DNA of 59,397 nt from Methanoregula sp. (GCF_028679125.1 NZ_JAJRCG010000016.1:1-59397); one strand, 5' to 3'; shown: positions 8,817 through 18,571, numbered from the stretch's first letter. Notes: generated by a model not told the origin, from the letters alone. Made by a program: numbers and translations.

Positions 8817-9992
8817 ATGACGAAAAAAGGACGATACGGGAACTATGGCGGACAGTACGTCTCGGAAACGCTGATGACTGCGCTGATCGAACTCGAAGCT
8901 GCCTATGAAAAAATCCAGGGTGACCAGACGTTTGCTGCCGAACTGGCGGCACTCCAGACAGAGTACGCCGGCAGGAAAACGCCGCTCACCTTCTGCCCGA
9001 ACGCTTCCAGGGAACTGGGGTGCCGGATCTACCTCAAGCGGGAAGATCTCGTGCACGGCGGTTCGCACAAGCTGAACAACACGCTCGGGCAGGCGCTGCT
9101 CGCAAAACGCATGGGCAAGAAACGGCTGATCGCCGAGACCGGCGCCGGCCAGCATGGCGTGGCAACCGCTATCATCGGGGCTGCCTTTGGCATACCGGTC
9201 GAGGTCTACATGGGGGAGGTCGATACGAAACGGCAGGCGCTCAATGTCTTCCGGATGGAACTGATGGGTGCAAAAGTCATCCCGGTTACCTCCGGGACAC
9301 GCACCCTCAAGGATGCTACCAACGAGGCGCTGCGCGACTGGGCGGCGAACGTGAGGGATACCTATTACCTGATCGGCTCGGTTGTCGGGCCGCACCCCTA
9401 TCCCATGATGGTACGGGATTTCCAGTCAGTCATCGGGAAAGAAACACGGGAACAGGTGATGAATAAAGAAGGGCGGCTGCCGGATACGATCGTTGCCTGC
9501 GTGGGGGGCGGATCGAATGCCATGGGCATCTTCTACCCGTTCGTCAGAGACGATGTGGAACTGATCGGCGTTGAAGCCGGCGGCAAAGGAATCGAGACCG
9601 GGGAGCACTCGGCCACGCTGTCCGCAGGAGAGCCGGGCGTGCTGCACGGTGCGTTCTCGTATCTGCTCCAGGATGAAAACGGGCAGGTGCTGCCCACCCA
9701 CAGTATCTCGGCAGGGCTTGACTACCCGGGCGTTGGCCCCGAGCATTCGATGCTTAAGGACAACGGGCGGGTCACGTATGCTGCGGCCAATGATCCGGAA
9801 GTACTCGATGCGTTCCGGTTCCTCTCCCGCACGGAGGGGATCATCCCGGCGCTCGAATCAGCCCATGCAGTTGCATACGTGATGACGAACCGGGACAGGT
9901 TCGATCGCGACGATATTGTCGTCATCAACCTCTCAGGCCGCGGGGACAAGGACGTTGCTGAAGTAGCCCGGATGCAGGGATGTGCGGTATGA
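8817..9992 (+). CDS. trpB: tryptophan synthase beta chain
   Basis: The PLP enzyme joining indole and serine. The 391-residue protein starts [16 protein letters not shown], has the PLP lysine in [18 protein letters not shown], the phosphate loop [10 protein letters not shown] and the C-terminal NLSGRGDKD. It is the TrpB1 type that pairs with TrpA, not the longer stand-alone TrpB2. The start at 8817 directly follows the trpF stop; the in-frame upstream extension to 8691 overlaps trpF and is not family-like. Confidence 0.97.
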   Translation: MTKKGRYGNYGGQYVSETLMTALIELEAAYEKIQGDQTFAAELAALQTEYAGRKTPLTFCPNASRELGCRIYLKREDLVHGGSHKLNNTLGQALLAKRMGKKRLIAETGAGQHGVATAIIGAAFGIPVEVYMGEVDTKRQALNVFRMELMGAKVIPVTSGTRTLKDATNEALRDWAANVRDTYYLIGSVVGPHPYPMMVRDFQSVIGKETREQVMNKEGRLPDTIVACVGGGSNAMGIFYPFVRDDVELIGVEAGGKGIETGEHSATLSAGEPGVLHGAFSYLLQDENGQVLPTHSISAGLDYPGVGPEHSMLKDNGRVTYAAANDPEVLDAFRFLSRTEGIIPALESAHAVAYVMTNRDRFDRDDIVVINLSGRGDKDVAEVARMQGCAV

Positions 9993-10795
9993 GCCGGATT
10001 GACCGGGTGTTTGAGACGCGGGGGACGACCGCGTTCATCGGGTTCGCCGTTGCAGGAGACCCTGATGAGGCGACTTCACTCAGGATCGCAAAGGCACTCA
10101 TCGATGGCGGGACGGACATCCTCGAACTCGGGGTGCCGTTCTCAGACCCGGTTGCCGACGGGCCCATGATCCAGCGGGCGGACGACCGGGCGCTGGCTGC
10201 CGGGACAACCCCGGATACGATCTTCAGGATCGTGAAAGGTGTCCGGGCGTACTCCGATGTTCCGATCGTCTTCCTCACCTACTACAACATCGTGCACAAG
10301 CGGGGTATCGAGCGGTTCTATCGCGAAGCCCGCGAGGCCGGCGTTGATGGCATCCTCGTCGCAGATATGCCGGTAGAAGAGTCCGAAGAGGTCACGGAAG
10401 CTGCTGCACGGCACGGGATCGATCCCATCTTCCTCATAACCCAGACCACCGGTGACGACCGGATCGGGAAGATCGTGAAAAAGTCACGCGGATATCTCTA
10501 CCTGGTCTCCGTGCTGGGTGTCACCGGTGTAAGGGATCAGGTCTCGACAGGGGCCATCGATCTCCTGCACCGGGTCCGCCGGCACACGGATCTCCCGCTA
10601 GCCCTCGGCTTTGGCATATCAACGCCGGAACATGCGAAAACGTGTGCCGCTGCCGGAGCCGATGGCGTGATCGTCGGGAGCGCGATCGTGGATATCGTTG
10701 AGCGGAACCTCGACAATCCCGGAGCCATGGAACAGAGACTCCGCAATTACGTCATGCGGATGAAACAGGCAACCGGTTCCACAAGGCGGCCGTAA
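9989..10795 (+). CDS. trpA: tryptophan synthase alpha chain
   Basis: Cleaves indole-glycerol phosphate to indole for TrpB. The 268-residue barrel has the family marks [17 protein letters not shown] (catalytic Glu and Asp), [24 protein letters not shown] and GFGIST with [12 protein letters not shown] at 9989 overlaps the trpB stop by ATGA. It is the last gene of the operon; a short T run (10810-10816) follows. Confidence 0.97.
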   Translation: MSRIDRVFETRGTTAFIGFAVAGDPDEATSLRIAKALIDGGTDILELGVPFSDPVADGPMIQRADDRALAAGTTPDTIFRIVKGVRAYSDVPIVFLTYYNIVHKRGIERFYREAREAGVDGILVADMPVEESEEVTEAAARHGIDPIFLITQTTGDDRIGKIVKKSRGYLYLVSVLGVTGVRDQVSTGAIDLLHRVRRHTDLPLALGFGISTPEHAKTCAAAGADGVIVGSAIVDIVERNLDNPGAMEQRLRNYVMRMKQATGSTRRP

Positions 10796-10851
10796 CCCCC
10801 GTTACCCATCTTTTTTATCCCGTGCCTGCCAACGATATCGTGGATTTTATC

Positions 10852-11445
10852 ATGATGTCCAGAACCAGTATTTTTGTTATCCTTGGAGCCTGCCTCGTCG
10901 CAGGACTTCTCATTGCAGGATGTACGAGCACACAGCCGCAGGCAGCGGTCCAGACCACTGCAACCCCGGCACCGGCAACACCTTTGGCAACCGCCACTCC
11001 GGCAGCCGTAACAACCGAGGGTATGGCAAACCCGGCGTCCGTCAACTGTGTCTCCCTCAACGGAACCGTCGATATCAAAAAGAACGCTGATGGCGGGGAA
11101 TACGGCATGTGCACTTTTACCAACGGCACCTCCTGTGAGGAATGGGCGCTCTTCCGCGGCGAGGGATGCAAGTCCGGTGTCTCCAACACACCCGTTGCAA
11201 ATGTAACTGCCCCCAATGCAACTGCTCCGAAGGATGTTCCGGCAGGATCCGTTGGCATGGCGAACCCTGCCTCGGTCAACTGTGGAAAGGTCGGAGCTAC
11301 GTCAGAGATCAAGACCGCCGCTGACGGCAGCCAGTACGGCATGTGTACCTTTACCAACGGTACCTCCTGTGAGGAGTGGGCACTCTTCCGCGGAGAAGGA
11401 TGCAAGGCATACGTTCCGGCAGCAACAACCAATGCTTCGAAGTAA
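10852..11445 (+). CDS. lipoprotein with two tandem DUF333 domains
   Basis: A 197-residue exported lipoprotein: hydrophobic signal with lipobox LLIAGC (Cys24), a Thr/Pro/Ala-rich linker (25-56), and two closely similar domains at about 57-108 and 135-186. Each contains GMANPASVNC and YGMCTFTNGTSCEEW followed by ALFRGEGCK, the signature of DUF333 (putative hemolysin-like) with four Cys that probably form disulfides outside the cell. The repeats are near-identical in places, pointing to a fairly recent internal duplication. The TTTTTTATCC box at 10810-10819 is a likely promoter. The start is ATG at 10852 or 10855. Confidence 0.8.
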   Translation: MMSRTSIFVILGACLVAGLLIAGCTSTQPQAAVQTTATPAPATPLATATPAAVTTEGMANPASVNCVSLNGTVDIKKNADGGEYGMCTFTNGTSCEEWALFRGEGCKSGVSNTPVANVTAPNATAPKDVPAGSVGMANPASVNCGKVGATSEIKTAADGSQYGMCTFTNGTSCEEWALFRGEGCKAYVPAATTNASK

Positions 11446-11465
11446 TCCGGAAAACAGCTGAAATC

Positions 11466-11978
11466 TTATTCCACCGCATCCCCGCGGTACCCGTGTGCCG
11501 CGAGGATCCCGGTGACTTTTTTTACCCACGCAGGATCATTTGCCCCGGCGGGATGTGTGTGGGGTGTGGCCGCGATCTCTTCATTCCAGAGCCGTGCAAG
11601 GGCTTCGTCAGAGGTACTGATCCCACCGGCCCCGATCACTTTTCCCACATTGTTCCCGCTGCCATCGTAGACCAGCATCCGGTAGCACCGGAACTCGCGG
11701 CAGACCGGGGGACGGGAGGAATAGATGGCGCAGGCAAAGCCATCGCCGCTTCGCGAACGGCAGAGGAACGGGCAGGATCGTTTCCCGGTGAGGGGTTGCT
11801 CGGAGTAGCGGTCTGATACTTCATCTGCATATTCCGCATCAACATGCACCGGGAAGAGGTCATGGGTCAGGGAGTACCGGCAATAGTAATCTCGGTCATT
11901 CAGCTGGCGCTCAATGGTGATGAACGAGCCAAAACTTGAACAGCATTTTCCGCAGAAGTCGCAGGTGAATATTGCCAT
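11466..11978 (-). CDS. YkgJ-type cysteine cluster protein
   Basis: A 170-residue protein opening MAIFTCDFCGKCCSSFG (CxxCGxCC), with further Cys in CPFLCRS, FACAIYSSRPPVCREFRCY. This matches the CxxCxxCC family (UPF0153/YkgJ), thought to bind zinc or an Fe-S cluster; no firm function is known. The gene converges on the lipoprotein gene with a 20-base gap. Confidence 0.75.
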   Translation of the reverse strand: MAIFTCDFCGKCCSSFGSFITIERQLNDRDYYCRYSLTHDLFPVHVDAEYADEVSDRYSEQPLTGKRSCPFLCRSRSGDGFACAIYSSRPPVCREFRCYRMLVYDGSGNNVGKVIGAGGISTSDEALARLWNEEIAATPHTHPAGANDPAWVKKVTGILAAHGYRGDAVE

Positions 11979-12166
11979 AAATGATCGTTCGTTTGACGGG
12001 CAGGCTGATAAAAAAATGGGTGTGATACATCAATTCGCCGATGCGGAGGGAAGGGTTGTGGAGAACCGGCAGCAGCAGAAACAATTCCGGCGAACGTATT
12101 TGAGGCCTGCCGCTGACATCACTCCCGGGTACATCCCGGACTATACAATACCAGGAGCATCCGACC

Positions 12167-12610
12167 TTGACAAAGCCAAAGATTCTCTTCATCTGTACGG
12201 CAAATGCCGCCCGCTCCCAGATGGCCGAAGGGCTGCTCAGGACCCGGTACGGTGACCGGTACGAGGTATACAGTGCCGGCACCCGCCAGTCGAAGGTGAG
12301 CGTACGGGCTGTTGCGGTGATGCAGGAGATCGGCATCGACATCTCCCACCACTATTCAAAAACCGTCGATGATGTAGCAGGGATCTCCTTTGATCTCGCC
12401 ATTACATTGTGTGACAACGCCCACGCGATCTGCCCGGTTGTCCGGAATGCAAAAAAGACGATCCACCAGGGATTCGATGACCCGCATCTGGTTCCCGGGA
12501 CTGACGAGGAGATCCTGAACGGGTACCGCAGGGTCAGGGACGAGATCGCAGCATGGATCGATACCACGTTCGGAACACCAGGTACACGTGAGTTCCCGGT
12601 TCATCCCTGA
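12167..12610 (+). CDS. low-molecular-weight phosphatase / arsenate reductase family
   Basis: A 147-residue protein with the phosphate loop CTANAARSQMAEG near the N terminus (C-x5-R-S), SAGT at about 42 and the acidic DPHLV segment near 105, as in thioredoxin-coupled ArsC and low-Mr Tyr phosphatases. DLAITLCDNAHAICP resembles the ArsC redox-Cys region, favouring arsenate reductase; in that case the product arsenite needs an exporter, which is not seen here. It starts with TTG, with GGAG eight bases upstream. Confidence 0.82.
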   Translation: MTKPKILFICTANAARSQMAEGLLRTRYGDRYEVYSAGTRQSKVSVRAVAVMQEIGIDISHHYSKTVDDVAGISFDLAITLCDNAHAICPVVRNAKKTIHQGFDDPHLVPGTDEEILNGYRRVRDEIAAWIDTTFGTPGTREFPVHP

Positions 12611-12663
12611 CAACAACATTGATGAGATGCCATCGCGTTTATTGGATTGAGGTGCGGTTAACC

Positions 12664-13878
12664 TTGAAACGGGCAAAGAAGGGTGACATCTATGCAGAGT
12701 CTCTCGAACTTCACCGGAAACACCGGGGCAAGATCGAAGTCTATTCGAAAGTTCCTGTCACCAACCGGCATGAACTCTCCCTTGCATACACCCCGGGCGT
12801 TGCCGAGGTCTGCCGCGAGATCCACAAGAACAAAGATCTCGCATACAAATACACCCTTAAGGCCAACACCATTGCCATCGTGACCGATGGATCCAGGGTG
12901 CTCTCGCTGGGAAACATCGGGGGGTATGCCGCAATCCCCGTGATGGAGGGAAAAGCCCTCCTGTTCAAGAAGCTGGCCGGGATCGATGCGTTTCCCCTCT
13001 GTTTTGAGCGCTACCACATGGAATTTGCTGATGATATCAGGAATATCGCGCCGGTCTTTGGCGGGATCGCCCTTGAGGACATTGCGGCGCCACGGTGTTT
13101 TGAACTCGAAGAGTCGCTCCAGAACATCGGTATCCCGGTGATGCACGACGACCAGCACGGGACTGCCGTTGTGGTCCTCGCAGCCCTCCTCAATGCCTGC
13201 CGGGTGACAAAAAAACGGTTCGAGGACCTGAACATCGTCGTATGCGGTGCAGGAGCCGCAGGGTTTGCCATAACAAGGATGCTCAAGTGCATCGGCTACA
13301 ACCCCGACCTTTGCAGCAGTGTCAATGATATCATTGTCTGCGACCGGAGCGGGATCATCCACCGGCACCGCGACGGTCTCTATGCCAACAAATACAAGTT
13401 CATCATCGCGGAGGAGACCAACAAGACCGGCCGGACCGGAACCCTTGCCGATGCCATGAAAGGCGCCGATGTCTGTACCGGGGTTTCAGTACCGGGGATC
13501 ATTACGCCGTCAATGGTCCGCTCGATGAATAAGGATCCCATCATCTTTGCCATGGCGCATCCCATGCCGGAGATTCTGCCCGCCGATGCACGCGAGGCCG
13601 GGGCAGCAATTGTCGGTACCGGGCGGAATGATTTCCCCAACCAGATCAACTATGCCCTGGCGTTTCCCGGTATCTTCCGGGGGGCGCTCGATGCCCGTGC
13701 AACGCGGATCTCGGACGAGATGAAAGTTGCAGCCGCCCATGCCATTGCAGATTTCGTCAGACAACCACGAAAAGACAGGATTCTGCCTGCGGTCCTCAAC
13801 CGTAACGTAGTAACCGCAGTGGCTGCAGCGGTCCGGAACGCCGCTGTTGCAAGTGGCTGTGCCCGTACGATTGACTGA
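12664..13878 (+). CDS. malic enzyme (oxaloacetate-decarboxylating malate dehydrogenase)
   Basis: Decarboxylates malate to pyruvate with NAD(P). The 404-residue protein matches the short prokaryotic family: SLAYTPGVAEVC, IVTDGSRVLSLGNIGG, the metal-binding EDIAAPRCFELEE and MHDDQHGTAVV, and the Rossmann motif VVCGAGAAGFA, then ALAFPGIFRGALD. The TTG start at 12664 is chosen because GAGGTG ends nine bases before it; upstream in-frame starts (GTG 12652) overlap that site. In this organism it could link C4 acids to the pyruvate made by the por enzyme. Confidence 0.93.
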   Translation: MKRAKKGDIYAESLELHRKHRGKIEVYSKVPVTNRHELSLAYTPGVAEVCREIHKNKDLAYKYTLKANTIAIVTDGSRVLSLGNIGGYAAIPVMEGKALLFKKLAGIDAFPLCFERYHMEFADDIRNIAPVFGGIALEDIAAPRCFELEESLQNIGIPVMHDDQHGTAVVVLAALLNACRVTKKRFEDLNIVVCGAGAAGFAITRMLKCIGYNPDLCSSVNDIIVCDRSGIIHRHRDGLYANKYKFIIAEETNKTGRTGTLADAMKGADVCTGVSVPGIITPSMVRSMNKDPIIFAMAHPMPEILPADAREAGAAIVGTGRNDFPNQINYALAFPGIFRGALDARATRISDEMKVAAAHAIADFVRQPRKDRILPAVLNRNVVTAVAAAVRNAAVASGCARTID

Positions 13879-13933
13879 CAGGGTCCAGGGCAGTCATGGG
13901 ATTCTCGTGAGACCGCAAAAAACCGGGTACTAG

Positions 13934-13956
13934 GTACAGGTGATAAACGCCTGTAC
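13934..13956. terminator. hairpin between convergent malic enzyme and truA genes
   Basis: GTACAGG and CCTGTAC form a 7-bp stem with a nine-base loop in the gap between two converging genes. No T run follows, so termination is only suggested by position. Confidence 0.25.
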
Positions 13957-14032
13957 ATGCAAAACCCTGTCTCTTACTGCGGATCGTGAGGGGGAATTCC
14001 TGATGGATCGGAAAAGGGGTGCAGGTCATTAT

Positions 14033-14875
14033 TCATGGGACGGGCGGTTGCTCCGATCTCATCACCCGGCACACATTCCCCATGAGTGCATGGTGCCGGA
14101 GGATCTGGTTGACAAACGAGGTGGTGCGTTCACCGGCAGGGATCGGGGTCCAGCTGATGCCACAGTCCGTGTCCCAGAGAATAAGACCTTCTGAAGGTGC
14201 AGGCTGGAGGGGTTTTTCTGCTTCAGCGGTCAGAAGTGCATCGATGCTCTCCTCAGCTTCCCCGTCACCGACACGGAGCAGGGCTGATGCCATGCAGCGG
14301 ACCTGGTGCCAGAGGAAACTCTCCGCGGTCACTTCAAGGAAAACAAAATCTCTTTCTTCCACAACCGTTGCTGAAAGGACAGTCCGGTAAGGATTCCGGT
14401 CCTCGAGTCGGGCAAAGTTGGTGAAGTTATGGTTCCCGACAAACCGACCGGCCGCACGCGCCATTGCCCCGACGTCTGAGGGACGTTCGGCAAAGTAATA
14501 GCGGTAGGTCCGCATCTTCGCGTCATATCGCGGGTGGAACTGAGCCGGGACTTCCGCAAAGCCGGTGCACCAGCAGTCGGGAGGGAGTTGGGTATTGATG
14601 GTCCGGACTGCACGTTCCGGTGCGGTCGTTGTAAATGCGGCCACCTGCCCGATTGCGTGAACGCCGCGATCGGTCCTGCCGGCGAACAGGAACCCCGCTT
14701 CCCGCCAGTCAGAGAAGAGACTGAGCCGCTGGCAGGCTGCGATGAACTCCCCTTCCACGGTCCGGCTGGAGACCTGCATCTGCGATCCGAAGAAACTGCT
14801 GCCGAGATACGAGACCCGGAAGGCAAGTCTTACCGGAGTTGCAGGTGACGGGTTATCCGCTTTATCTTTCTCCAT
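14033..14875 (-). CDS. truA: tRNA pseudouridine synthase A
   Basis: Isomerises uridines at positions 38-40 of the tRNA anticodon arm. The 280-residue protein has the catalytic motif GRTDRGVHA (Asp nucleophile), YRYYF, HNFTNFAR and FLWHQVRCM, all diagnostic of TruA. Its first 46 bases overlap the end of the upstream PHP gene, implying one transcript. Confidence 0.94.
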   Translation of the reverse strand: MEKDKADNPSPATPVRLAFRVSYLGSSFFGSQMQVSSRTVEGEFIAACQRLSLFSDWREAGFLFAGRTDRGVHAIGQVAAFTTTAPERAVRTINTQLPPDCWCTGFAEVPAQFHPRYDAKMRTYRYYFAERPSDVGAMARAAGRFVGNHNFTNFARLEDRNPYRTVLSATVVEERDFVFLEVTAESFLWHQVRCMASALLRVGDGEAEESIDALLTAEAEKPLQPAPSEGLILWDTDCGISWTPIPAGERTTSFVNQILRHHALMGNVCRVMRSEQPPVP

Positions 14876-15507
14876 GTGTTGTTGATAGACTGGCGCGTAT
14901 ACGTGCGCAATGGTGTCTTCTTCCCGCCGCAGGATACCTTCCCGGCGCGGACCGCCTCAAGGATGGCCGGCACCGTCTTATCCGCTTCAACATACGTCCG
15001 GCCAAAACCAACGAACTTCGCGTTATGGGCATCGCTCCCGCCAACACAGGGCTTGCCCAGCCGTTTTGCGATCCGGGCCGCCTTCTGGTTTGCAGAACCG
15101 ACGATATACCGGCTGTTGAATACCTCGACCGCATCCACAACGTTCATACCGGCTTTCTTCCTGCGGGCGACACCGTGCCTCCAGACATGGTACGGGTGGG
15201 GGAGGATGGCAAGGCCACCCATCTCCCGGGCAATACTGACCGTCGCCATAACATCCAGACCTGCGGGAATGATCTCGGTAACGCCGAGCACCAGCAGGTG
15301 GCCCTGCTTTGTCGAGACCTCTATCCCGGGGATGACGAGAACCGATGACGCAAGGGTCAGTGCCTTTTTTGCACCGTCCACGGTATCGTGATCGGTGATG
15401 GCGATAGCGTCGAGCCCTTCTGCTTCTGCCTGCCGGAGGATCTCCTCAACGCTGCTCTCGCCATCCTTGGAATAGTTCGTATGCACGTGCAGATCGCAGG
15501 TTAGCAT
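14830..15507 (-). CDS. PHP-domain metal-dependent phosphoesterase
   Basis: A 225-residue PHP protein with DLHVHTNYSKDG (metal His), ITDHDT, VIPGIEVS, LPHPYH and GGSDAH motifs in order. Similar proteins cleave phosphoesters or nucleotides; the substrate here cannot be told. It begins a two-gene unit with truA and diverges from the DHPS-like gene across 41 bases. Confidence 0.86.
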   Translation of the reverse strand: MLTCDLHVHTNYSKDGESSVEEILRQAEAEGLDAIAITDHDTVDGAKKALTLASSVLVIPGIEVSTKQGHLLVLGVTEIIPAGLDVMATVSIAREMGGLAILPHPYHVWRHGVARRKKAGMNVVDAVEVFNSRYIVGSANQKAARIAKRLGKPCVGGSDAHNAKFVGFGRTYVEADKTVPAILEAVRAGKVSCGGKKTPLRTYTRQSINNTWRKIKRITRHLQLR

Positions 15508-15548
15508 CTGATCATAGTATTTTTATCTCTCTGGTATTAAGGGAACTT

Positions 15549-16961
15549 ATGCGCATCCTCCTCCCCACCGGTTCCGCCACCGAAGAAATGGTCCGGAAGG
15601 CAGCCGCCGGTTTTGATGCGGATGTCGTCGTGACCGGGGAGATTGCTTCATTCCTGACACCGCACCGGCTCAGGGAACTCCTCAACCGGGCAGAGTACGA
15701 TATGGTCATCGTACCCGGGATGAGTACCGCTTCCTTTGAACAGGTTGAGCGGGAGAGCGGGGTGCCGGTATACCGGGGTCCCCGCCACGCGGCAGACCTG
15801 GCGATGATCCTCCCTCGTATCGGAACGATCCCCCTCTCCCGCACCGTTCCCGCGGATGAGTTCTTCACCTCGCAGCGGGCACAGGAAGCGATGGCCAGGG
15901 TAGAGGCTATGGAGCGGGATGCCGGATGTGACTGTATCATCCGCACCACAAAGATCGGCGGGGAGTCGCGGATGAAGGTGCTCGCGGAGATCATGGATGC
16001 CCACCGGTGCAGGGATATCCGGGAGCGGGTGGAGCAGTACTTCCTGTCAGGGGCGGATATCGTTGACCTCGGGTTCGGATTCGATGCAACACCCGCTGAC
16101 GTGAACCGGGTCTTCTCGGCGCTCGACGGGATCGACCGGCCGCTTGCCGCAGACACGCAGGATCCTGCCCTGATCCGGGCAGCGCTCGCCCGGGCCGATA
16201 TCATCCTCAGCCTCCAGGAGATGAATCTCCCGCTCGTGGGAAAAGAGGTGGCAGAGGCCGGTGTTGCCGCAGTCATCGTTCCGGGAAATGCCACGCTCGC
16301 ACAGAACATCAGCCTGGCACGACGGGCGGGGATCCGGTGTATTATCGCCGACCCGCTCCTGCGGCCCGTGGGATCCGGCCTGGTTGCATCGCTGAAAAAT
16401 TTTAAAAACGGGCGCTACCCCCTCTTCTTTGGCGCCGGCAATGTTGCTGAGCTCATTGATGCAGACTCGATTGGCGCAAACGCACTCCTGGCCGGTATGG
16501 CAATGGAACTTGGGGCCGCCATTATCTTCACGAGCGAGCACTCCGACAAGACGCGGGGGTCTGTCTGCGAGATGCGAACGGCGACAGAGATGATGGCGCT
16601 TGCCCGGGACCGGCCTTACCCAAAAGATCTTGGGATCGATCTCCTAGTCCTGAAAGAGAAGCGGTGCCGGTGCGAGCCCCCGCTCGAATACGACACCGTG
16701 GTTGCGACAAAGAAAATGCCGGACGATCTGGAGTACGATCCGAAAGGCAACTTCCGGATCGGCATCGAGGGCAACCAGATCGTTGCGGTGATCCATGGGA
16801 GAGCCCTGAAAGGAACACGCTGGCACGATGTCCTGTACACGCTCCTCTCGCAGGGGGAGGTCTCCCTGCTCGACCATGCCGGCTACCTTGGCCGGGAACT
16901 GTACAAGGCCGAGCTGGCAATCCGGTATGGGCGGAGCTTCGAGCAGGACGGAGAGTTCTGA
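15549..16961 (+). CDS. dihydropteroate-synthase-like protein (methanopterin-type)
   Basis: A 470-residue protein of the archaeal family annotated as dihydropteroate synthase-related (MJ0107-like). The N-terminal about 150 residues form a separate domain; the middle holds the pterin-binding-type barrel with DIVDLGFGFDATPADV, PLAADTQDPALIRAAL and GNVAELIDADSIGANALL; the last about 90 residues are a small extra domain. Methanogens make tetrahydromethanopterin, and this family is generally assigned to joining the pterin and aryl parts; that role is inferred from the family. Residues VCEMRTATEMMALARDRPYP are typical of it. Confidence 0.88.
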   Translation: MRILLPTGSATEEMVRKAAAGFDADVVVTGEIASFLTPHRLRELLNRAEYDMVIVPGMSTASFEQVERESGVPVYRGPRHAADLAMILPRIGTIPLSRTVPADEFFTSQRAQEAMARVEAMERDAGCDCIIRTTKIGGESRMKVLAEIMDAHRCRDIRERVEQYFLSGADIVDLGFGFDATPADVNRVFSALDGIDRPLAADTQDPALIRAALARADIILSLQEMNLPLVGKEVAEAGVAAVIVPGNATLAQNISLARRAGIRCIIADPLLRPVGSGLVASLKNFKNGRYPLFFGAGNVAELIDADSIGANALLAGMAMELGAAIIFTSEHSDKTRGSVCEMRTATEMMALARDRPYPKDLGIDLLVLKEKRCRCEPPLEYDTVVATKKMPDDLEYDPKGNFRIGIEGNQIVAVIHGRALKGTRWHDVLYTLLSQGEVSLLDHAGYLGRELYKAELAIRYGRSFEQDGEF

Positions 16962-17003
16962 CCGATCCAATCTTTTATCTCCCGAAAAAGGCACCTGTAT
17001 TGC

Positions 17004-17285
17004 ATGGTTACACAGGCACGTGCATCCCATATTCTTGTCAAGAGCGAACAGGAAGCATCATCGATGATGAAGCGCATTGCAGACGGCGAGGATTTCGCCG
17101 CGGTTGCAAAGCGGTTCTCCAAATGCCCCTCCGGTAAGAACGGCGGCGACCTCGGCTGGTTCGGGAAGGGCATGATGGTCCCCGAGTTCGAGAAGATCGC
17201 CTTCGAAGAAGAGGTCGGCAAGGTTGTCGGACCGGTCAAGACCCAGTTCGGGTTCCATGTCATCAAAGTGACCGGAAAGAAATAA
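17004..17285 (+). CDS. parvulin-type peptidyl-prolyl isomerase
   Basis: A 93-residue single-domain parvulin: ASHILVKSEQEA at the N terminus, FAAVAKRFSKCPSGKNGGDLGWFGKGMMVPEF in two blocks and FGFHVIKV at the end, covering the full fold. There is no signal peptide, so it acts in the cytoplasm on protein folding. A TATA-like ATCTTTTATC lies at 16971-16980; budA follows after 19 bases and may share the transcript. Confidence 0.92.
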   Translation: MVTQARASHILVKSEQEASSMMKRIADGEDFAAVAKRFSKCPSGKNGGDLGWFGKGMMVPEFEKIAFEEEVGKVVGPVKTQFGFHVIKVTGKK

Positions 17286-17304
17286 CCCGTTTTCTGGTGT
17301 CCGC

Positions 17305-18117
17305 ATGGATCACAAGTTTTTTCTGGGCATCGGACTTGCCATTGTGCTCGTGTTTGCCGGTGCCTCCGTATATACCCATTTTGTCAAAACAACCGTGCCG
17401 GACTCCTCCGACCATGATACGGCTTACCAGGTCTCGACCATCGATGCCCTGGTACTGGGAGTCTTTGACGGGGTCCAGCCGGTCGGGGAACTGAAACGCC
17501 ACGGGGATTTCGGGATCGGCACCTTCGAAGCGCTGGATGGCGAGCTGATCATGCTGGATGGCGTTGTATATCAGGCTAAGGCTGACGGGCATATCTATGT
17601 GGTAAGAGACAACCTGACCACGCCGTTTGCGACCGTGACGTATTTTTCCGGCGATCAAGCGGTTGTAACAGAAACCCCCATGAACTTATCCGTCTTCTCC
17701 TCTGATATGGAGAAACGACTCCCGACCGGGAACATGGTGTACGCGGTACGGATGCACGGGACATTCCCCTTGATGAAGGTACGGGCAATACCGGCCCAGC
17801 AGAAGCCGTATCCCACGCTGACCGAGGCGGCGAAGAACCAGTCGGTGTACACGTATACGGATACCACCGGAACGATTGTCGGGTTCTACACCCCGGTCTT
17901 CTTCAAAGGCCTCAATGTTCCGGGATACCACCTCCACTTTATCAGCGATGACAAGACAACCGGCGGTCATATCCTCGACTTCACCGTACCGGCCAACACC
18001 ACGGTCGAATATGATATCACACCGGGATTTGCCATGGGACTGCCCACGAGCGGCGACTTCACCGGTGCCGATCTTTCGCAGGATCTGAGTTCGGATCTGG
18101 CAAAGGTCGAGAAATAA
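17305..18117 (+). CDS. budA: secreted alpha-acetolactate decarboxylase
   Basis: Converts acetolactate to acetoin. The 270-residue protein has a hydrophobic N-terminal segment (about 5-22) serving as signal peptide or anchor, then the whole decarboxylase fold: FGIGTFEALDGELIMLDG, YPTLTEAAKNQ, and the zinc ligands His209, His211 (GYHLHF) and His222 (GGHILDF). An exported form acts outside the cytoplasm, where leaked or host-community acetolactate might be the substrate; this is inference. No acetolactate synthase or butanediol dehydrogenase gene is nearby. It follows the parvulin gene by 19 bases. Confidence 0.9.
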   Translation: MDHKFFLGIGLAIVLVFAGASVYTHFVKTTVPDSSDHDTAYQVSTIDALVLGVFDGVQPVGELKRHGDFGIGTFEALDGELIMLDGVVYQAKADGHIYVVRDNLTTPFATVTYFSGDQAVVTETPMNLSVFSSDMEKRLPTGNMVYAVRMHGTFPLMKVRAIPAQQKPYPTLTEAAKNQSVYTYTDTTGTIVGFYTPVFFKGLNVPGYHLHFISDDKTTGGHILDFTVPANTTVEYDITPGFAMGLPTSGDFTGADLSQDLSSDLAKVEK

Positions 18118-18199
18118 ATCCTTTTTTATGAGGAGAGTTTTTTTGCGATCGCGTTCAAGAAGATCGGTACAGTACGACACGTGCTGGCAGGACAGTACC

Positions 18200-18571
18200 A
18201 TGAAAATCCGCGGTATCCGGCAGGATCTCCTCACGCTTCTTCTTGAGATGGGGCGCGAGAACCACCCGAACGAGTTCGCTGCCGTGATACGGGAGCAGGA
18301 CGGGGTCATGGAAGAGCTGAACCTGTTGCCCGGGACCATTGGCCGCGAGGACTCTGCATCCCTGTTCTATGATATGATGCCGCTCGATACCCACGTGGCC
18401 GGGAGTGTCCACAGCCATCCCAACGGCGTGATCATCCCCTCGGATGCGGATCTCAATTTCTTCCCGCGGACCGGGCGGTACCACCTGATCATCGGGTATC
18501 CCTACCGGAAGAATGACTGGCGGTGTTTCACCGCGGACGGGGAGCCCTGCGATCTTGAGGTGATCGCATGA
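18200..18571 (+). CDS. JAMM/MPN-domain metalloprotease-like protein
   Basis: A 123-residue single MPN domain with the JAMM zinc set: Glu25 (HPNEFAAV), His71 and His73 (SVHSHPNG), Ser81 and Asp84 (SDAD). Archaeal JAMM proteins can remove ubiquitin-like SAMP modifiers; the substrate here is unproven. ATG at 18200, with AGGA about eight bases upstream, begins MKIRGIRQDLL like relatives; an in-frame ATG at 18128 lies inside the T-rich promoter and would add an odd Arg-rich leader. Its stop overlaps ribL by ATGA. Confidence 0.86.
   Translation: MKIRGIRQDLLTLLLEMGRENHPNEFAAVIREQDGVMEELNLLPGTIGREDSASLFYDMMPLDTHVAGSVHSHPNGVIIPSDADLNFFPRTGRYHLIIGYPYRKNDWRCFTADGEPCDLEVIA

Noticed and set aside
13952..13957. 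Second TGTACA hexamer, taken first as another Trp-type box
   Set aside because: It lies inside a hairpin between converging genes, with no promoter near, so chance is the simplest explanation.
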